64,000 nt of DNA, taken from Scylla paramamosain (lineage: Eukaryota; Arthropoda; Malacostraca; Decapoda; Portunidae). Positions 1 through 14,555 of the stretch are shown here, piece by piece; the first letter of the stretch is position 1; the number at the start of each line of letters is the position of its first letter. The notes beneath the pieces were generated by a model that was not told where the DNA came from, did not search any database, and worked only from the letters and a program-made list of their open reading frames with translations. The translations under genes were made by a program, and so were the position numbers. The stretch lies in the NCBI RefSeq assembly GCF_035594125.1, contig NC_087178.1, positions 12,933,251-12,997,250 of the forward strand. Direction: 5' to 3'.

Positions 1-2
1 TT

Positions 3-438
3 TTTTGTATACACAAAGAATAAGTAATGAGTAGTTCACAAGAACTAGGACTACCTGGGTTTTGTTACTTGGGAGATGTATGTTTTATAGAAAGACAATG
101 CATAAGAAGAAATTACATATATATAATCTGTCTTTACCTTTATCATAGGTAGTGTCATATTGCAGCAAATTGTAAGGCACTTGAGAAATAAAAAAAAAAA
201 ACTTATCACTTAAGATTTTGTGTGAGAGATCTAGGAAATTAGCAAAAGTTGAAATTGATGGATTGTCAGGATTTTCACTGACAGGCATAAGTTAATTATG
301 ATGCTATACATCATAATTTTAAAAAGTACAGAACAGCCACCACCAGGCTCTCAATTTTTTGTACCAATTGAAGTGAATATATTGTATCTTTTGTATACAC
401 AAAGAATAAGTAATGAGGAGTTCACAAGAACTAGGACT
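3..438. repeat. Direct repeat pair, about 50 bp, spaced 386 bp
   Basis: The segment at 3-52 recurs at 389-438 with one visible base difference. Both copies start with TTTTGTATACACAAAG and end with AGAACTAGGACT. The intervening DNA is unrelated. It could be a local duplication or the remains of a dispersed repeat; no coding content is seen. Confidence 0.8.
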
Positions 439-1677
439 TAATCATGTAATGTTTGAAAAATAAAAAAAATGACTAAATGATTTTGAACCATGCAATCTTT
501 GATATTGGGAGGCCCCTGTGGGGCACCTGTGAAACAATACCTCAATGAAGAGCTTCAGTTTGTCCTTGTGGAGAGCAAATCCCACAGCATTTCAAAGGTT
601 ATTGACTTGTAACAACCCTAGTGAAGCCTACACTCTGTGAGAGGTATCCAGTACATACACTGATACATGTGTAAGAATGCAATATGTAAACAGTAATATG
701 AAAATAAAATAAAACTGCCATATGACTGAAATACAACTTAAACTCAATTACATTGAGACACATTGTAATGTATATGCAGGAGTTTACATTAAGATCCCAG
801 ACAGTAGTGCTGAGTAGTCCTGAATAAGCTATAGTGAACACAAGATAGTGAACTATGATTTGAACCTTGGACTACATAGATACACCGAGTTAACCAAAAA
901 TTGCCACTTATTAAAACTTTCATGTGTTATCTCTACTAAGTTTTTTTCAATAGTAAAATGAAATCATTATTGTTTTGGAGTCTTAGTAAAAATTTTCATT
1001 GAAAGTTTTTTCCAAAAATGATGAAACTTGACTTCACCAACCCTTGACTCCACTGCCTCACATTGCCATCCCCACAATTTACATAAGAACAAATTTGTCT
1101 TGTGTGTAGTTATCAGATTTAGGATTGTTGAATGGATGCAGATTTGAATATTTTGAAGGGACATGAGAGCCTGGTGTGCCTTGTGTGATTAGAAACTGAG
1201 GATCCAGCCCATGGTTCAGTATCCCCAGATGGTACAGGTGGTGCAGGCTGTTCCTCTGCAGTAGCTATTGAAATTTAAATTCCTAAATCCAGATGTTTCT
1301 TCCTGTATATATATATCTATATATATTCCTTCCCATTGGTAGAAAGGAATAACAGTTATTTATCATAGGCAGATGTCATTGAACTTGATAAAACTTACCC
1401 TGACTTACCATGTATCATATGTGCTCACTTCCTATAGTTAGACACTGGAATGTGATGGCTAGATTCCTAGTCTTGCTAAATTGGCAAAGGTACATTTTAC
1501 TGTGAAAGGAGACACACAACACTTACTTTGGTGTAAGTACTATACATGCGTTCTGACATTAGTTCATCACTGATAATAGATATATATTGGCCTGTAATCA
1601 GGACTGTCTAAGGCTCAGGAATTTTTAGTATACATAATTGTGTGAATGAATAAATTTATAATATTTAATCTTTTCAG
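439..1677. other. AT-rich non-coding DNA upstream of the zinc-finger exon
   Basis: No convincing gene is seen on either strand. The short open frames here have no recognisable domain. A polypyrimidine stretch ending TTTTCAG at 1671-1677 immediately precedes the zinc-finger exon, so the proximal part is probably an intron of that gene. Confidence 0.5.
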
Positions 1678-1741
1678 GAAACTGGAAAAGATAAGAAAAA
1701 AATAAATGAACATTAGTGAATAAAAGTAAGGAGTTTCCCTC
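1671..1741 (+). promoter_or_regulatory. Splice acceptor and 5' UTR of the zinc-finger exon
   Basis: AATCTTTTCAG ending at 1677 is a good 3' splice site. The following 64 bases (1678-1741) hold no ATG in the frame of the protein and lead to the ATG at 1742, so they are best read as 5' UTR. At least one non-coding upstream exon is implied, but it was not identified. Confidence 0.55.
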
Positions 1742-2911
1742 ATGGCTCATGACATGCAGCATTTGGTTATAAGGAATGACCATTATATAGTGCCAGAAAT
1801 GCTGAACAATGGTGTTGTGCTGCGTGAGTCGTCTGGCATGCTAGATGCCTCCGCCCACCCCCAGAAGAGGCCTATACCTCAGCCTCCTGAACCAAGAGAG
1901 AAAAAAAGATCCAAATCCAAATCATATTTTATTTGTGCTGTTCATGAGTGTAAAGAAAAGTTCAGTTGTAGAGAAAATTTAGAAACTCACATGAAACTGC
2001 ACCAAGTAATCAAACCATTCTCTTGTAATACATGTGGTAAAGTGTGTAGAACAGAGAGGAGATTGAATATTCATCAGGAACGGCATGCCTATGATGGGGA
2101 CAAGTGCAAGTGTGACATCTGTGAGCGTAGTTTTTCAAGTCGTAGTGCACTGAAAAAGCACAAGCTGAGGATACACAGACCTTTGCCTCATATTTGCCCC
2201 TACTGCCAGGCAGGGTTTGAGGCACACCGGTACATGGTGATCCACGCCAAGAGGGCTCATGACAAGGACCCAACAGAAGCCAGTGAGAATGAGCACAGTT
2301 TATTACAGTTGAACTTTGAGTCCAGTGACTACTTCACTCAAGATGTAGATGATGGAAAATACAGTTTAAAAAGTAGTTATGTTAGTAGTAGTGTTGATGG
2401 TAGGAACAATGATGATGATGGGAACCTACTTACTCAGTCAACATCTGCAGCCAGTTCTCCATTGGAATGTCAGAAAGAACAAAAGTTGAGTGGGTGTGAT
2501 ACAAGTAGTGTGGGAAAAACAGCAGAGGTTGTTAGTCCTACCATTACTTGTGAAATGTGTACATCAACATTTCCATCTTTGTCATATCTTGAGCAGCACA
2601 TGGCAGTTCATATCAATGAAAAAATTCTTACTTGTCAACATTGTGAAATGAAATTTACAAATTACCAGCTCTTGAGTAATCATTTAAAGCTTCATAACTT
2701 TGAACCAGAACCAACAACCTCATTTTCCACAAATTTCAATAATGGAAATTTTGCTCAGTATCCTCCCCTCTCAGGACAACCAACAGTCACCAAAGGTCCT
2801 CAGGTGGTTGGCAAATATATATGTGCATTGTGCAGTGAACAGTTTTTGAATCTTGGCAGTCTTAAAAGACACCAAGCCAAGGGACATAATTCAGTAGACT
2901 TGAGTATATAA
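1742..2911 (+). CDS. C2H2 zinc-finger protein, seven fingers
   Basis: A 389-residue protein in a single exon, probably a nuclear DNA-binding transcription factor. Seven C2H2 fingers are visible: residues 65-87 (C-x4-C spacing, atypical), 95-115, 124-145, 152-173, 270-290, 298-318 and 361-382. Fingers 1-4 form one tandem cluster, with linkers that diverge from the usual TGEKP. Fingers 5-6 form a second pair, and finger 7 stands alone near the C-terminus. Residues 174-265 are acidic and Ser/Asn-rich and probably disordered. A basic patch at residues 51-60 (KKRSKSK) could be a nuclear localisation signal. There is no KRAB, ZAD or BTB domain. The ATG at 1742 is the first in frame after the splice acceptor, and the stop is TAA at 2909-2911. 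I do not recognise a named orthologue. It is convergent with the large minus-strand gene that ends near 14.5 kb. Confidence 0.85.
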   Translation: MAHDMQHLVIRNDHYIVPEMLNNGVVLRESSGMLDASAHPQKRPIPQPPEPREKKRSKSKSYFICAVHECKEKFSCRENLETHMKLHQVIKPFSCNTCGKVCRTERRLNIHQERHAYDGDKCKCDICERSFSSRSALKKHKLRIHRPLPHICPYCQAGFEAHRYMVIHAKRAHDKDPTEASENEHSLLQLNFESSDYFTQDVDDGKYSLKSSYVSSSVDGRNNDDDGNLLTQSTSAASSPLECQKEQKLSGCDTSSVGKTAEVVSPTITCEMCTSTFPSLSYLEQHMAVHINEKILTCQHCEMKFTNYQLLSNHLKLHNFEPEPTTSFSTNFNNGNFAQYPPLSGQPTVTKGPQVVGKYICALCSEQFLNLGSLKRHQAKGHNSVDLSI

Positions 2912-2937
2912 TGGTCAGATTTGGTAAGATATTTCTT

Positions 2938-2943
2938 AATAAA
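2938..2943 (+). terminator. Candidate polyadenylation signal of the zinc-finger gene
   Basis: AATAAA lies 27 bases after the stop codon, which would give a very short 3' UTR. A later signal could be used instead. Confidence 0.4.
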
Positions 2944-3009
2944 TTGACTTCTAGTTATGATATGACATTTGTTGCCTTGAGTAACCTTCGATAATTACTG
3001 GAGTGAAGA

Positions 3010-3640
3010 AATGCAACTTCAGGCAGTAAAATGTTTAAACTGTTCCACCACTTCTGTTAGTGGTGTTTTTTTAAATTTATACTTTAAACTTGAATTGCAG
3101 GATTCTTTCAAGCTTGAATCAAAGGATTTTTCAAGCTTGAATCAAAGGATGTTTTTAAAGCATAAATCAGAGTTTTTTCAAGCTTGAATCAAAGGATTCT
3201 TTCAAGCTTGAATCAAAGGATTTTTTCAGGCAGGAATCAGATGAATTTTTTTTAGGAGTGATTCAAGCTTGAATGAAAGGATTTTTCAAGCATGAATAAA
3301 AGGATTTTTTGCAAGGATTGACTCAAGCTTGAATGCAACTTCAGGCAGTAAAATGTTTAAACTGTTCCACCACTCTTGTTAGTGGTGTCTTTTAAATCTA
3401 TACTTTAAACTTGAATCACAGGATTCTTTCAAGCTTGAATCAAAGGATGTTTTCAAGCTTCGCCTCACAAAAGGATTTTTCAAACTTAAATCGAGAGATT
3501 TTTTCAAGCTCAGATCAAAGGATTTTTTCAAGCTCAAATCAAAGGATTTTTTCAAGCTTGAAACAAAGGATTTTTTAAAGTTTGTATCAAAGGATTTTTC
3601 AAGCTTGAATCAAAGGATTTTTCAAACTTGAGAGGAAGTA
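3010..3640. repeat. Satellite patch with a 24-bp unit and an embedded 110-bp duplication
   Basis: Some 18-20 imperfect copies of a roughly 24-bp unit (core TTTTTCAAGCTTGAATCAAA) run from about 3098 to 3632. AAGCTT is embedded in the palindrome TCAAGCTTGA. The block at 3011-3120 (starting AATGCAACTTCAGGCAG) recurs at 3332-3440 with few differences, so the array grew in part by a larger segmental duplication. Each long block also carries a CACCAC...GTGGTG inverted repeat. No protein is coded. Confidence 0.85.
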
Positions 3641-6600
3641 ATAGCTGTCAAAGAATTGAGCATTAGTATGAATTAGAAGACCAGCAAGAATATCTTGAGA
3701 TTGTAACCTCCATGTAAAAAATTTTAACATTGCGAGAATTGTTACCCGGTGATGTGTTGGAAAGATATTAAACATCATACATGAATTTTTTTTTTTTTTT
3801 TTTGTCCTACCAATGTGTAATTTTCTTGTGTATTCCAAATAGGGTATAAGCAGCATAGGCACCAGCAAGTACTGTAGTACATATTGCATATTGTGGTAAG
3901 CTTTGTGAGTGTTTTCTGTGTCCTTTTTTTTTCTTTTTACTATACTCACACAAGATTTAAGTGAGTTTTGTGGTTTTGAGGCTTTATATTTATCACTATA
4001 TCCCTAATTTTATATCTCCTTGTGAATTTCATGTTTACAGTAATTGCTTAATTGTGATGAATCATTATAGTTGTCATTATTTTCAATATTCTGTTTGAGT
4101 GGGCTTTGGATCTGTAGAATCTTTAGATTTGCAGATTGATAAATGTGTATTACCTTTATAACCACATCTTTTGAGCTCCATCACAGCAGACTACTTACCA
4201 GACCACCATCCCACTGTCCTGGGAAATGAGACAACCTATGGCTGACAGATGCTCATTTTGTGTTAGGTGTTATTGCCAACCTTTATAACATTTGGTGATA
4301 TGTGATACTTGTACTGCCATTGATATAAGTAAATCTATTCAGCTTGAGTCATGGAAAAAGTGACCCACAGTGTTATGCTGATCCTGCTTCTCCTTCAGGT
4401 GCCCTACAGCCTGAGTGTCATGATGGTGGCTCAGTGAAGGGAGGCCCAGCCTGTCAAGGAGATGGGTGTATCCCTAAGTTAATGAATGTTTGTGGGGAGG
4501 GGGGGTACACCTCAGTGCTCATTGAAGAGTACTTGGAGATTTTCCTTACCAGTGTTGCAGCACAACTTAATAAGAGACTAAGTTATGAACATTTGTGGAA
4601 ACTTATAAAGCCCTCTCTCATCAGATAAAATTCATGTTAACTGGAGAGTCACCAAGGGTGTGGTGCACTGAGGAAGCAACACAGCACAGATCTTACCCAA
4701 TGCTTACTTGGCAGAGGAGAGTTGTGTGTTCTCACTTAGGAAATCAAGACATGCATATTTGAGTTGTGATTCTTATATAGTTATTTAAAAACTTAAGTGA
4801 AGGTACTGTCACTAATAGGTTATGTACTATGGATAGGGTTTATGTACATCAGTTGGTCTGAGAATTGCTTCTCTACTAGGAGGTTGTGTTGACATAACAG
4901 TAAAGGTCTCTTGAGAATTTAGGATGTCACCTAGCTAGGATGTGTATTAAGTTATGTCTGCATTAAGCCAGTCTGAGCCTTTATCAGCTGAGCCAGAATG
5001 ATGCTTATTTTTCTCACATTAGGCACCATCAATATTCTAAGGAGGGCTGAGGAACATGTCTTCATCCTCCCTCTGCTAGTATTATGATTTTTGCTTGCTT
5101 AAAACCTGGCATCGGGGCAATATGCTATTACCTTCCAAATCACTAACTTATGAAAGGGATAAATTTTGAAAAGAATATATTTTGCAGGAAAAAATGGTTT
5201 GAAGCTTAATCTTAACAAAAAAAGGAATTAGTTTGCTTTAAAAACTGTGACCTGTTGAATTACTTGCACCTCACTTACATAGGTTCTACAGATTGATGCT
5301 TGAGTACTGATGAATATTTCTTAAATTTTTACAATTGTAAATAATGTTTCTAGTCTGATGATGAATTCATAATATGGAGAGTTTCTTCCATGATCAAACA
5401 CTTCCCTATTTCAACTCCTTAATGTAATTCACAACAGATTGACAAGATTGTCAGCTGAATGTTAGGTGTAGACAATAGTATTCTCTTCCACCTTCTCTTT
5501 TCTCTCTTCCTTCCCTCACTTTTTATCCTACTTTACTTGCTCCACTCAGCCATTCAACATCTCTCTTCCCTTTTTTGCCTACATACAATCCTTTTTTCTC
5601 TCCTCATCCCTTGCCCTGGTGCTTCCACTTAAAGATGCCTTCTGTTTCAGTTTATCATCAAAAACCAGTGTTCACAAATTAAGGCAACTCAGACCCAAAA
5701 TATATCCCATGATTTGTGGATCATGGTGTGGGACAGGACCTGGACTTCAGAAATAGGTAAGAAAAGTACTGCCTGTGTCTGGATAATGGTGTAAAGGAAT
5801 GCCCCCATGAACAGAATAGGTACTTTTATGTTATAGAGGACTGAGTGAGTCATGGTGAGGTGGTAAAATTTTCTTGTACTGGATAGCTGTAGTGATTGTT
5901 GTTAACTTGAATGTGTCACACTGCATGCAGTTACAATGTTGTGTATAGAAATAAAATTCCTTGTCTACTTTTTATGTATATGTTAAAGAAGTACTGAATG
6001 CATCCCTTGACTCGTTCTGTTTTATGTATGCCTTTTCTACTCCTGGATACTTACTTGCTTACTCCCATGTGAACACATTTTCTTAACTGTGTTTCTCTCT
6101 ACTTTCTTGATGTTTTTTTTCATTTATCTACTTTGGACATATATCAATATCCTTTTAATCCTTCCCTCATAGCCATGTTTTAATTTTCCATTGCCAATTT
6201 TAGTGGTGTGCATGATGAACTGTTGTGCCATAGTGTGGGGGAAAGTGTGCAAGTCTTTTGACATAAAGGTATTAATAGGAAAATGTGGCAACATCTGCAA
6301 GTAGTGTGAACATTTGTCAACTTCCACATCTCTACATGTCATCGCTCAATTGACTCTTGACCATGTTAAGTAATGCTCACATTTACTATGCTCACCTGGA
6401 AATTGTGCCAGATTTCTTTGCACACTTCATAGCAACAGTATGACTGAAGTGTTAATGACACATGAGCCTCAGATATCCTATACTAATATAGCTCTTTCTG
6501 ACTCTTTCCAAAAGGATGGTTTTAGGTCTAATGAGATTTCTAGGGAGACATGACTGCCACAATGAACTGTGTACTGTGTGCAGTGTTGGCTGAAAAGAGG

Positions 6601-8714
6601 TCATGAAAATTATGATAATTCCACCCCAGTGAAACAAACTGCCCAGGACGAAGATGTATTTTATCAAAAAGAACTTTGCTTTTAATAAGGCATCACCTGA
6701 GTACTTCACCATTCATCACAGCAAGAGAAATAAAGCAAAAAAACCCTACTTTGTGTGACATGACACACAATAAAACAGTGCGCTACTTTCATTAGAGGAG
6801 GATGTACACAACTATGCTTTAGCATACTCTGTTCTGTTCTCTAACAAGCTGTGACAGTTCTAACACATCTCACCTTCCTCTATCTGCCTGTTGTGACTCT
6901 CTGTGAAGTAGTATATTACATAAGGAAGAAATATGTAATGAATTAAAAAAGAAAGAAAAGAAGAAAGAACAAAGAAAAGAGAAGAAAGGAAGAAAGAAGA
7001 GAGCAGAATAAATAAGAGGAACAGAGAAATCAAGCAGAGAACAATGAGCCAGCCCTCACCAGAAAGAAAATTCACACCAGATGTCTAGGACAAGGGGACC
7101 AGGGAGCAGAAACAACAGACAAGACAAACATGAGTGGGTCACTATAACAGGAAAGAGAACTATAGTATCTCAAATTGTGTCATGATTAATATAGATAAGT
7201 ACAGTCATCATATTTATTCTTTCTAAATCTGGATTGCATGCAGGTGTTGTTTTCACAGTGATGTGGACTTATTTAATTCTTCATGTCCTGCATATTCTGA
7301 GTTCTTGCTCTGAGTGAAAACTTTCTTGAAATACTTTTGAGAGTAGACCAGTAAGATTAATGAGTTATATGCTGTCGCAATGGTCACCAATCACTTGTTT
7401 CACCAGCAGCATATAAGATAGAGAAGGTGGAAAAATACTGAGAATATAGGAATGTATGACATACGATAGGAGTTATGGAAGGTTTAGCAATTAATGAGGC
7501 TTATTTATAATAAAAGTGCAAGTGTTCTGTAAGAAATGTTTGAATTGGTAGGAAATTGGTTATTTAACATTGTTAGATGTGTGGTAACTATGGAAGAAAT
7601 AGCAATTACATTCTTATATATCATAAATATAGCCTGATTGACTAGTTGTGAGAAAACTATTTAGAGTGAGAATATTATGTTGTATGTTGAGTTGAAGTGG
7701 ATTAGTTGAGTAAAATTATTTAAGGAAAGTCTTATGAATTCATATTGGTATTAATGAGGAAGTTTTGCATCACGCTTGAGGTAATGAGGAAAATTATGGA
7801 GAAATATGTATTAACTTCAAGTAAATAGATGTTTCTGTATAAAAATGTGAGATAAAGTAGAATAGCCAAGGAGCATATAAAGCATATAGTTCAGGATATA
7901 TGGTAGAAGTTAGAAAGGGAAGGAAGTAATATGATCTTATCCACTATGTGAACTATCAGTGATAAAGTAAGATTGAGCCATGGCAGGGAACACTGGGTCT
8001 TCTTGTATTTGAGAATTGGTAAGCTTGTATAGATGATAGGATAGTAAAGTTCGGGATAAGAAGGATTTTGTTGGATCTTGGGAATCTTGACTGTCAGAAG
8101 GAATAGACACATGAAAAGCAAAATTAAGTCAGCCATGTGAAAAGGAAGTTAAATAAGCAGTAATTATTGGTATCATAGTTTGGTAAACACCATTACAGAT
8201 ATTACAGAGATAATAGGGTGAAAGAAAAAAAATTATTTAATAGACATAACTACTTTTAATTAAGATAACCATAGGAATCAGGAAGAGTATGATCATGATT
8301 AATAATACTGGAGTCAGTGATTGAATCTGATATTACCTTGTTGTGGGAGAGTGATATAGGAAGTGTATGTTCATTAGTAATAAAGAAGGGAGAAAATTAA
8401 TTGTTATCTCAGTTGCCATATTGGGTGGATTTTAAGAGAACACAATATTAATCAAACTTTATGTTGTTCATTTGATATATAAAGGGTGGTTCATTAATTA
8501 AAAAATTATACATGATGATATTTACATTAAATGATGATATATGTACAAAAACATATAGGAAGATATATTTTTTGTGAGGAGAACTGTATGAAATATAGTG
8601 AGTTATATTGTAAAAGAAATGTTAAGAATGATAAAATTGACCCTGTGGATAAAATGTTGAAGCCTACATTATGTGATTTGCAGGCATAGTAAACTATTCA
8701 TTGACTACGTTATC
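3641..8714. other. Intergenic AT-rich DNA, no supported gene
   Basis: Both strands were read. Open frames here (for example 4344-4628 on + and 6452-6712 on -) lack recognisable domains. A poly-T tract lies at 3787-3803 and an A/G-rich stretch at 6940-7020. Nothing else can be supported. Confidence 0.5.
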
Positions 8715-8722
8715 TCATAAAT

Positions 8723-9268
8723 CAGTGGCTCACAACTGGGGGGGGGTGTGGACACTTTCTTAGGGGAGGGTGCAAGCACAGGACTGGGGGGGGGAGGTGA
8801 AATCACAGAAAATCATGGACTCACTGGCTATCAGGGCTGGTAATTGTGGGGCCCAATTAGAAAACTGATGGCAGGGCACCCCACTCTACAAAAGTTAATA
8901 TTTATGTATGTTTATATTTTGTGAGGAATAATAATTTCTCATTCTTCATTTCGTGTTTTCAGTTGTGGTTTATTCCTCTTAAAGTACAGAAAAGGCTTCA
9001 AGCGAGGCCTTAAGGTGTGGGGCCCAATTTGATAAAACTGGTCAAATTTTGGTCAAATCAAATCAAATTGGTCAAATCAAACTGGCCCTGCTGGCTATTA
9101 ATACAAAGGAAATGCAGCTAAGTATCTGTCTATCTATATATCTATCTATCTATCTATGGTGGCATAGTTGGGGAGGGGGTTGATTGGTTGGCACAGGGAG
9201 GAGGGGGGGCCCCAACTACATTGAACCAACTCTGGGGGCCCCAGCTTGCAAATGGTTGAGAACCCCTG
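8723..9268. mobile_element. hAT-like non-autonomous element (MITE), complete
   Basis: The ends are imperfect terminal inverted repeats: CAGTGGCTCACAAC at the left, and GGTTGAGAACCCCTG at the right, whose complement is CAGGGGTTCTCAACC. This CAG-GG-TTCTCAA pattern is typical of hAT elements. The element is flanked by a perfect 8-bp target duplication TCATAAAT (8715-8722 and 9269-9276), the length hAT transposases make. It is 546 bp with no transposase ORF. The interior holds G-runs and a TCTA microsatellite near 9130-9160. A related copy lies at 20023-20247. Confidence 0.88.
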
Positions 9269-9499
9269 TCATAAATGAAAGTGGCATGAAATTGATAAAT
9301 GTTACCAACAGAGGTAGTTAGTCTAAAGCTGTTTAATTAAGGAAATATTTTAAAGGGAGACAATTATAATATGGAGGATACTGTAGCTTACTGGTGATAG
9401 GTTGCCAAGTCAGGTAACACTGTTGGAGCAGTGCTGGTAAACACAACTAAAAGATGGTCACAACACTCATCCAATGAAGAAGTACAAGTGTTATATTGC

Positions 9500-11475
9500 T
9501 TTTTTTTTTTTTTGTGTAGGAGGGACACCAATCAAGGACAACAAAAATCCAATAAAAATAAAAAAACCCACTGAGATGTTGGTCCCCAAACAGGGTCCAA
9601 AGCAGTAGTAAAAAATTGAAGGATAGGTGTCTTGAAACCTCCTTCTTGAAGGAGTTCAAGTCATAGGAAGGTGAAAATACAGAAGCAGGCAGGGAATTCC
9701 AGAGTTTACCAGAGAAAGGGATGAATGATTGAGGATACTGGCTAACTCTTGCATTAGAGAGGTGGACAGAATAGGGGTGAGAGAAAGAAGTCTTGTGCAG
9801 CAAGGCTGCAGGAAGAAGGGAGGCATGCAGTTAGCAAGATCAGAAGAGCAGTTAGCATGAAAATAACGGTAGAAGATAACAAGAGATGCAACATTGTGGT
9901 GATGAGAAATAAGCTGAAGAGAATCAGCTAGAGGAGAGGAGTTGAGACAAAAAGCTTTTGATTCCACCCTGTCTAGAAGAGCGGTATGAATGGAACCTGC
10001 CCAGACATGTGAAGCATACTCTATGATTGGACAGATAAGGCCCTTGTACAGAGCTAGCAGCTGGAAGGGTGAGAAAAACTGGTGGAGACATCTCAGAACA
10101 CCTAACTTCATAGAAGATATTTTAATTAGAGATGAGTTGTGAAGTTTCTGGTTTAGATTATAAGTAAGGGACAGACTGGGATGTTCAGCATAGAAGAGGG
10201 GGACAGTTGAGTGTCATTGAAGAAGAGGGCATAGTTGTTTGGAAGGTTGTGTCAAGTTGCTAGATGGAGGAATTAAGTTTTTGAGGCATTGAATAATACT
10301 AAGTTTGCTCTGCCCCTATCAGAAATTTAAGAGAGATCAGAAGTCAGGCATTCTATGGCTTCCCTGCATGAACTATTTACTTCCTGAAGGGTTGGACATT
10401 TACAAAAAGGTGTGGAAAAGTGCAGGGTGGTATCGTCAACATAGGAGTGGGTAGGGCAAGAAGTTTGGTCTAGAAGATCATTGATAAGTAATAGGAAGAG
10501 AGTGGGTGACAGAACAGAACCGTGAGGAACACCACTGTTATTAGATTTAGGAGAACAGTGGCCATCTACCAAAGTAGCAATAGAATGGTCAGAAAGGAAA
10601 CGAGTTAAGGTTACAAAGAGGTTAGGAGCTGTAGGAGGGTAGTTTGGAAATCAAAGCTATATGCCAGACTCTATCAAAAGCTTTTGATATGTCTAAGGCA
10701 ACAGTTAAAGTTTAACTAAAATCTCTAAATGAAGATGGCCAAGATTTGGTAAGGAAAGCCAGATCACCAGTACAGCAGCCTTGACAGAACCCATACTGGC
10801 AATCAGATAGAAGGTTGTGAAGTGATACATGTTTAAGAATCTTCCTGTTGAAGATAGATTGTAAAACTTTAGATAGGCAGGAAATTAAAGCAATAGAACA
10901 GTAATTTGAGGGATTGGAACAGTCACCCTTTTAAGGAACAGGCTGAAAGTAGGCAAACTTCCAACAAGAAGGAAAGGTAGATGTTGACAGGCATAGTTGT
11001 AAGAGTTTGACGTGGCAAGTGCAAGCATGGAGGCGCAGTTTTGGAAAACAATAGGAGGGACCCCATCAGGTCCACAATCCTTCCAAGGGTTTAGGCCAGC
11101 AAGGGCATGGAAAACAGCATTGTAAAAAATTTTAGTAGAAAGCATGAAGTAGTCAGAGGATGGAGGAGAGAGAGGAACAAGCCCTGAATCATCCAAGGTA
11201 GAGCTTTTAGCAAAGGTATAAGCTAAGAGTTCAGCTTTAGAGATAGATGTGATAGCAGTGCTGCCATCTGGTTGAAATAAAGGAGGGAAAGAAGAAGAAG
11301 CAAAGTTATTGGAGATGTTTTTGGCTAGGTGCTAGAAGTCACAAGGGGAGTTAGATCTTGAAAGATTTTGATATTTTATATTAATGAGAGCTTTTTTTTG
11401 ACTAGTTGGAGAACAGACTTGGCATGGTTCTGGGCAGAAATGTAAAGTGCATGAGATTCTGTTGAGGTAGGATTA
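9500..11475 (-). mobile_element. Non-LTR retrotransposon (Jockey/I-type LINE), 5'-truncated, decayed
   Basis: Read on the minus strand, this holds most of a reverse transcriptase broken by frameshifts and stops. The order is: a pre-RT segment with GPDGVPPIV (about 11050), the SGVPHGSVLSPTLF block (about 10530), the catalytic YVDD box (about 10435), a thumb-like segment (LGVLRCLHQFFSP, about 10090) and a C-terminal domain. The 3' end is an A-tract, seen as T's at 9500-9513. The endonuclease region is missing, so the copy is 5'-truncated. It shares long stretches with the + strand copy at 16045-18522, so both belong to one family. The element is not functional. Confidence 0.85.
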
Positions 11476-11819
11476 TGAAAATGATGCTGAAAATGGCAAG
11501 TAAATGAGAATATACATAATAATTGCTACAGTTTACTAGTGAAAGGAGATATATTAAGGAGTGTGATGAAGATGAAGATGATGAAAATTCAATATATAGT
11601 ATATAGTGTTAAGGATAAAAATTTGTGGATAGAGCTGAAGGAATGTAGGGCATAGAGAAGTATTTGGGATGAGATGAAGGAAATACAGAGCATAGATAAT
11701 CATGAATATATGAGAAAAGATGAAAGAAGTATAGAGCATATAGAAATTATGAATGAAAGGGAAGAGATGAGAGAAATGTAAAGTGGACGTAGCTGGGTGT
11801 GATAATGAAAATATATTTC

Positions 11820-11940
11820 ACGATAACCAATAAATTGATAATGATAGCCATATTGGCAATAACCGATAATCGATAACTGGCAATAAATTTATCACCCAAT
11901 AACCGATAAATTGATAAATCTAAAATTCTGATAATAATGA
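11820..11940. repeat. Degenerate GATAA-rich repeat cluster
   Basis: Short variants of AACCGATAA and AATTGATAA recur about ten times in 120 bases. It may be the edge of an unrecognised transposon or a local slippage product; no coding content. Confidence 0.45.
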
Positions 11941-12170
11941 TAACAATATTGATATTTTAAATAAAAAAAGTTAGTAAATCTAAATCTTCATTATTATCTC
12001 TATCTTAGAAAACTTAGAAAAATCTTAGAAAAAAAATTCAAATTGAACATTTATCCTGTCTCTTCCCTAATGAGAAGTAATGTTTTAAGTAAAATGACTA
12101 CATATGATTTTGAAAGTTTAAAACTTCAATATGCTCATGTTCATGATAATGCCCACCTATGTTATTAAGT

Positions 12171-12331
<161 letters not shown>

Positions 12332-12769
12332 GGTGTATTATTATACATGAGGTTGATATGGTATTCAATGGAAGAATATAAATAATAAGAGTTTTGAGAG
12401 AAAGTACATGTCTTGAATGAGATAATATTGAAGTGCTCTTTGAAAGTGACAGAATATGTGGTTGATGAGTGAACAGATGTTGAGCTAATGAAATTATAGA
12501 AAACAAAACAAATAGCTATAGATGATGTATTGAGGCAAATACTGAGGAACTGAAGAAAGTATAGATAGGTAGAAACTGATGAATGAGGAATATTGAAGCA
12601 GTATTTAAAGAAAGTTAAGTGACAATATTGACATGATTATGTAGAAAAATATATAAGGAGTTATGAATGGGATTAGATATGGATGTGAGCAATTAGAAGA
12701 GAAAAATATATATTAATGAGAAAAAAAAATAGTGTTAGGAAAATGCATGAGATGTTGAAGAACTGTAGG

Positions 12770-14549
<1,780 letters not shown>

Positions 14550-14555
14550 TTTATT
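14550..14555 (-). terminator. Candidate polyadenylation signal of the PH-actin gene
   Basis: The minus strand reads AATAAA here, 170 bases beyond the stop codon at 14725-14727. This fits a 3' UTR of about 190 bases. Confidence 0.5.

Noticed and set aside
3098..3632. Regularly spaced 24-bp repeats resembling a CRISPR array
   Set aside because: Units are contiguous and degenerate without unique spacers, in a eukaryotic context with no cas genes.
4344..4628. 94-codon + strand ORF with an ordinary-looking C-terminal half
   Set aside because: No recognisable domain, no clear splice context, and alone in AT-rich intergenic DNA. It could be a fragment but cannot be supported.
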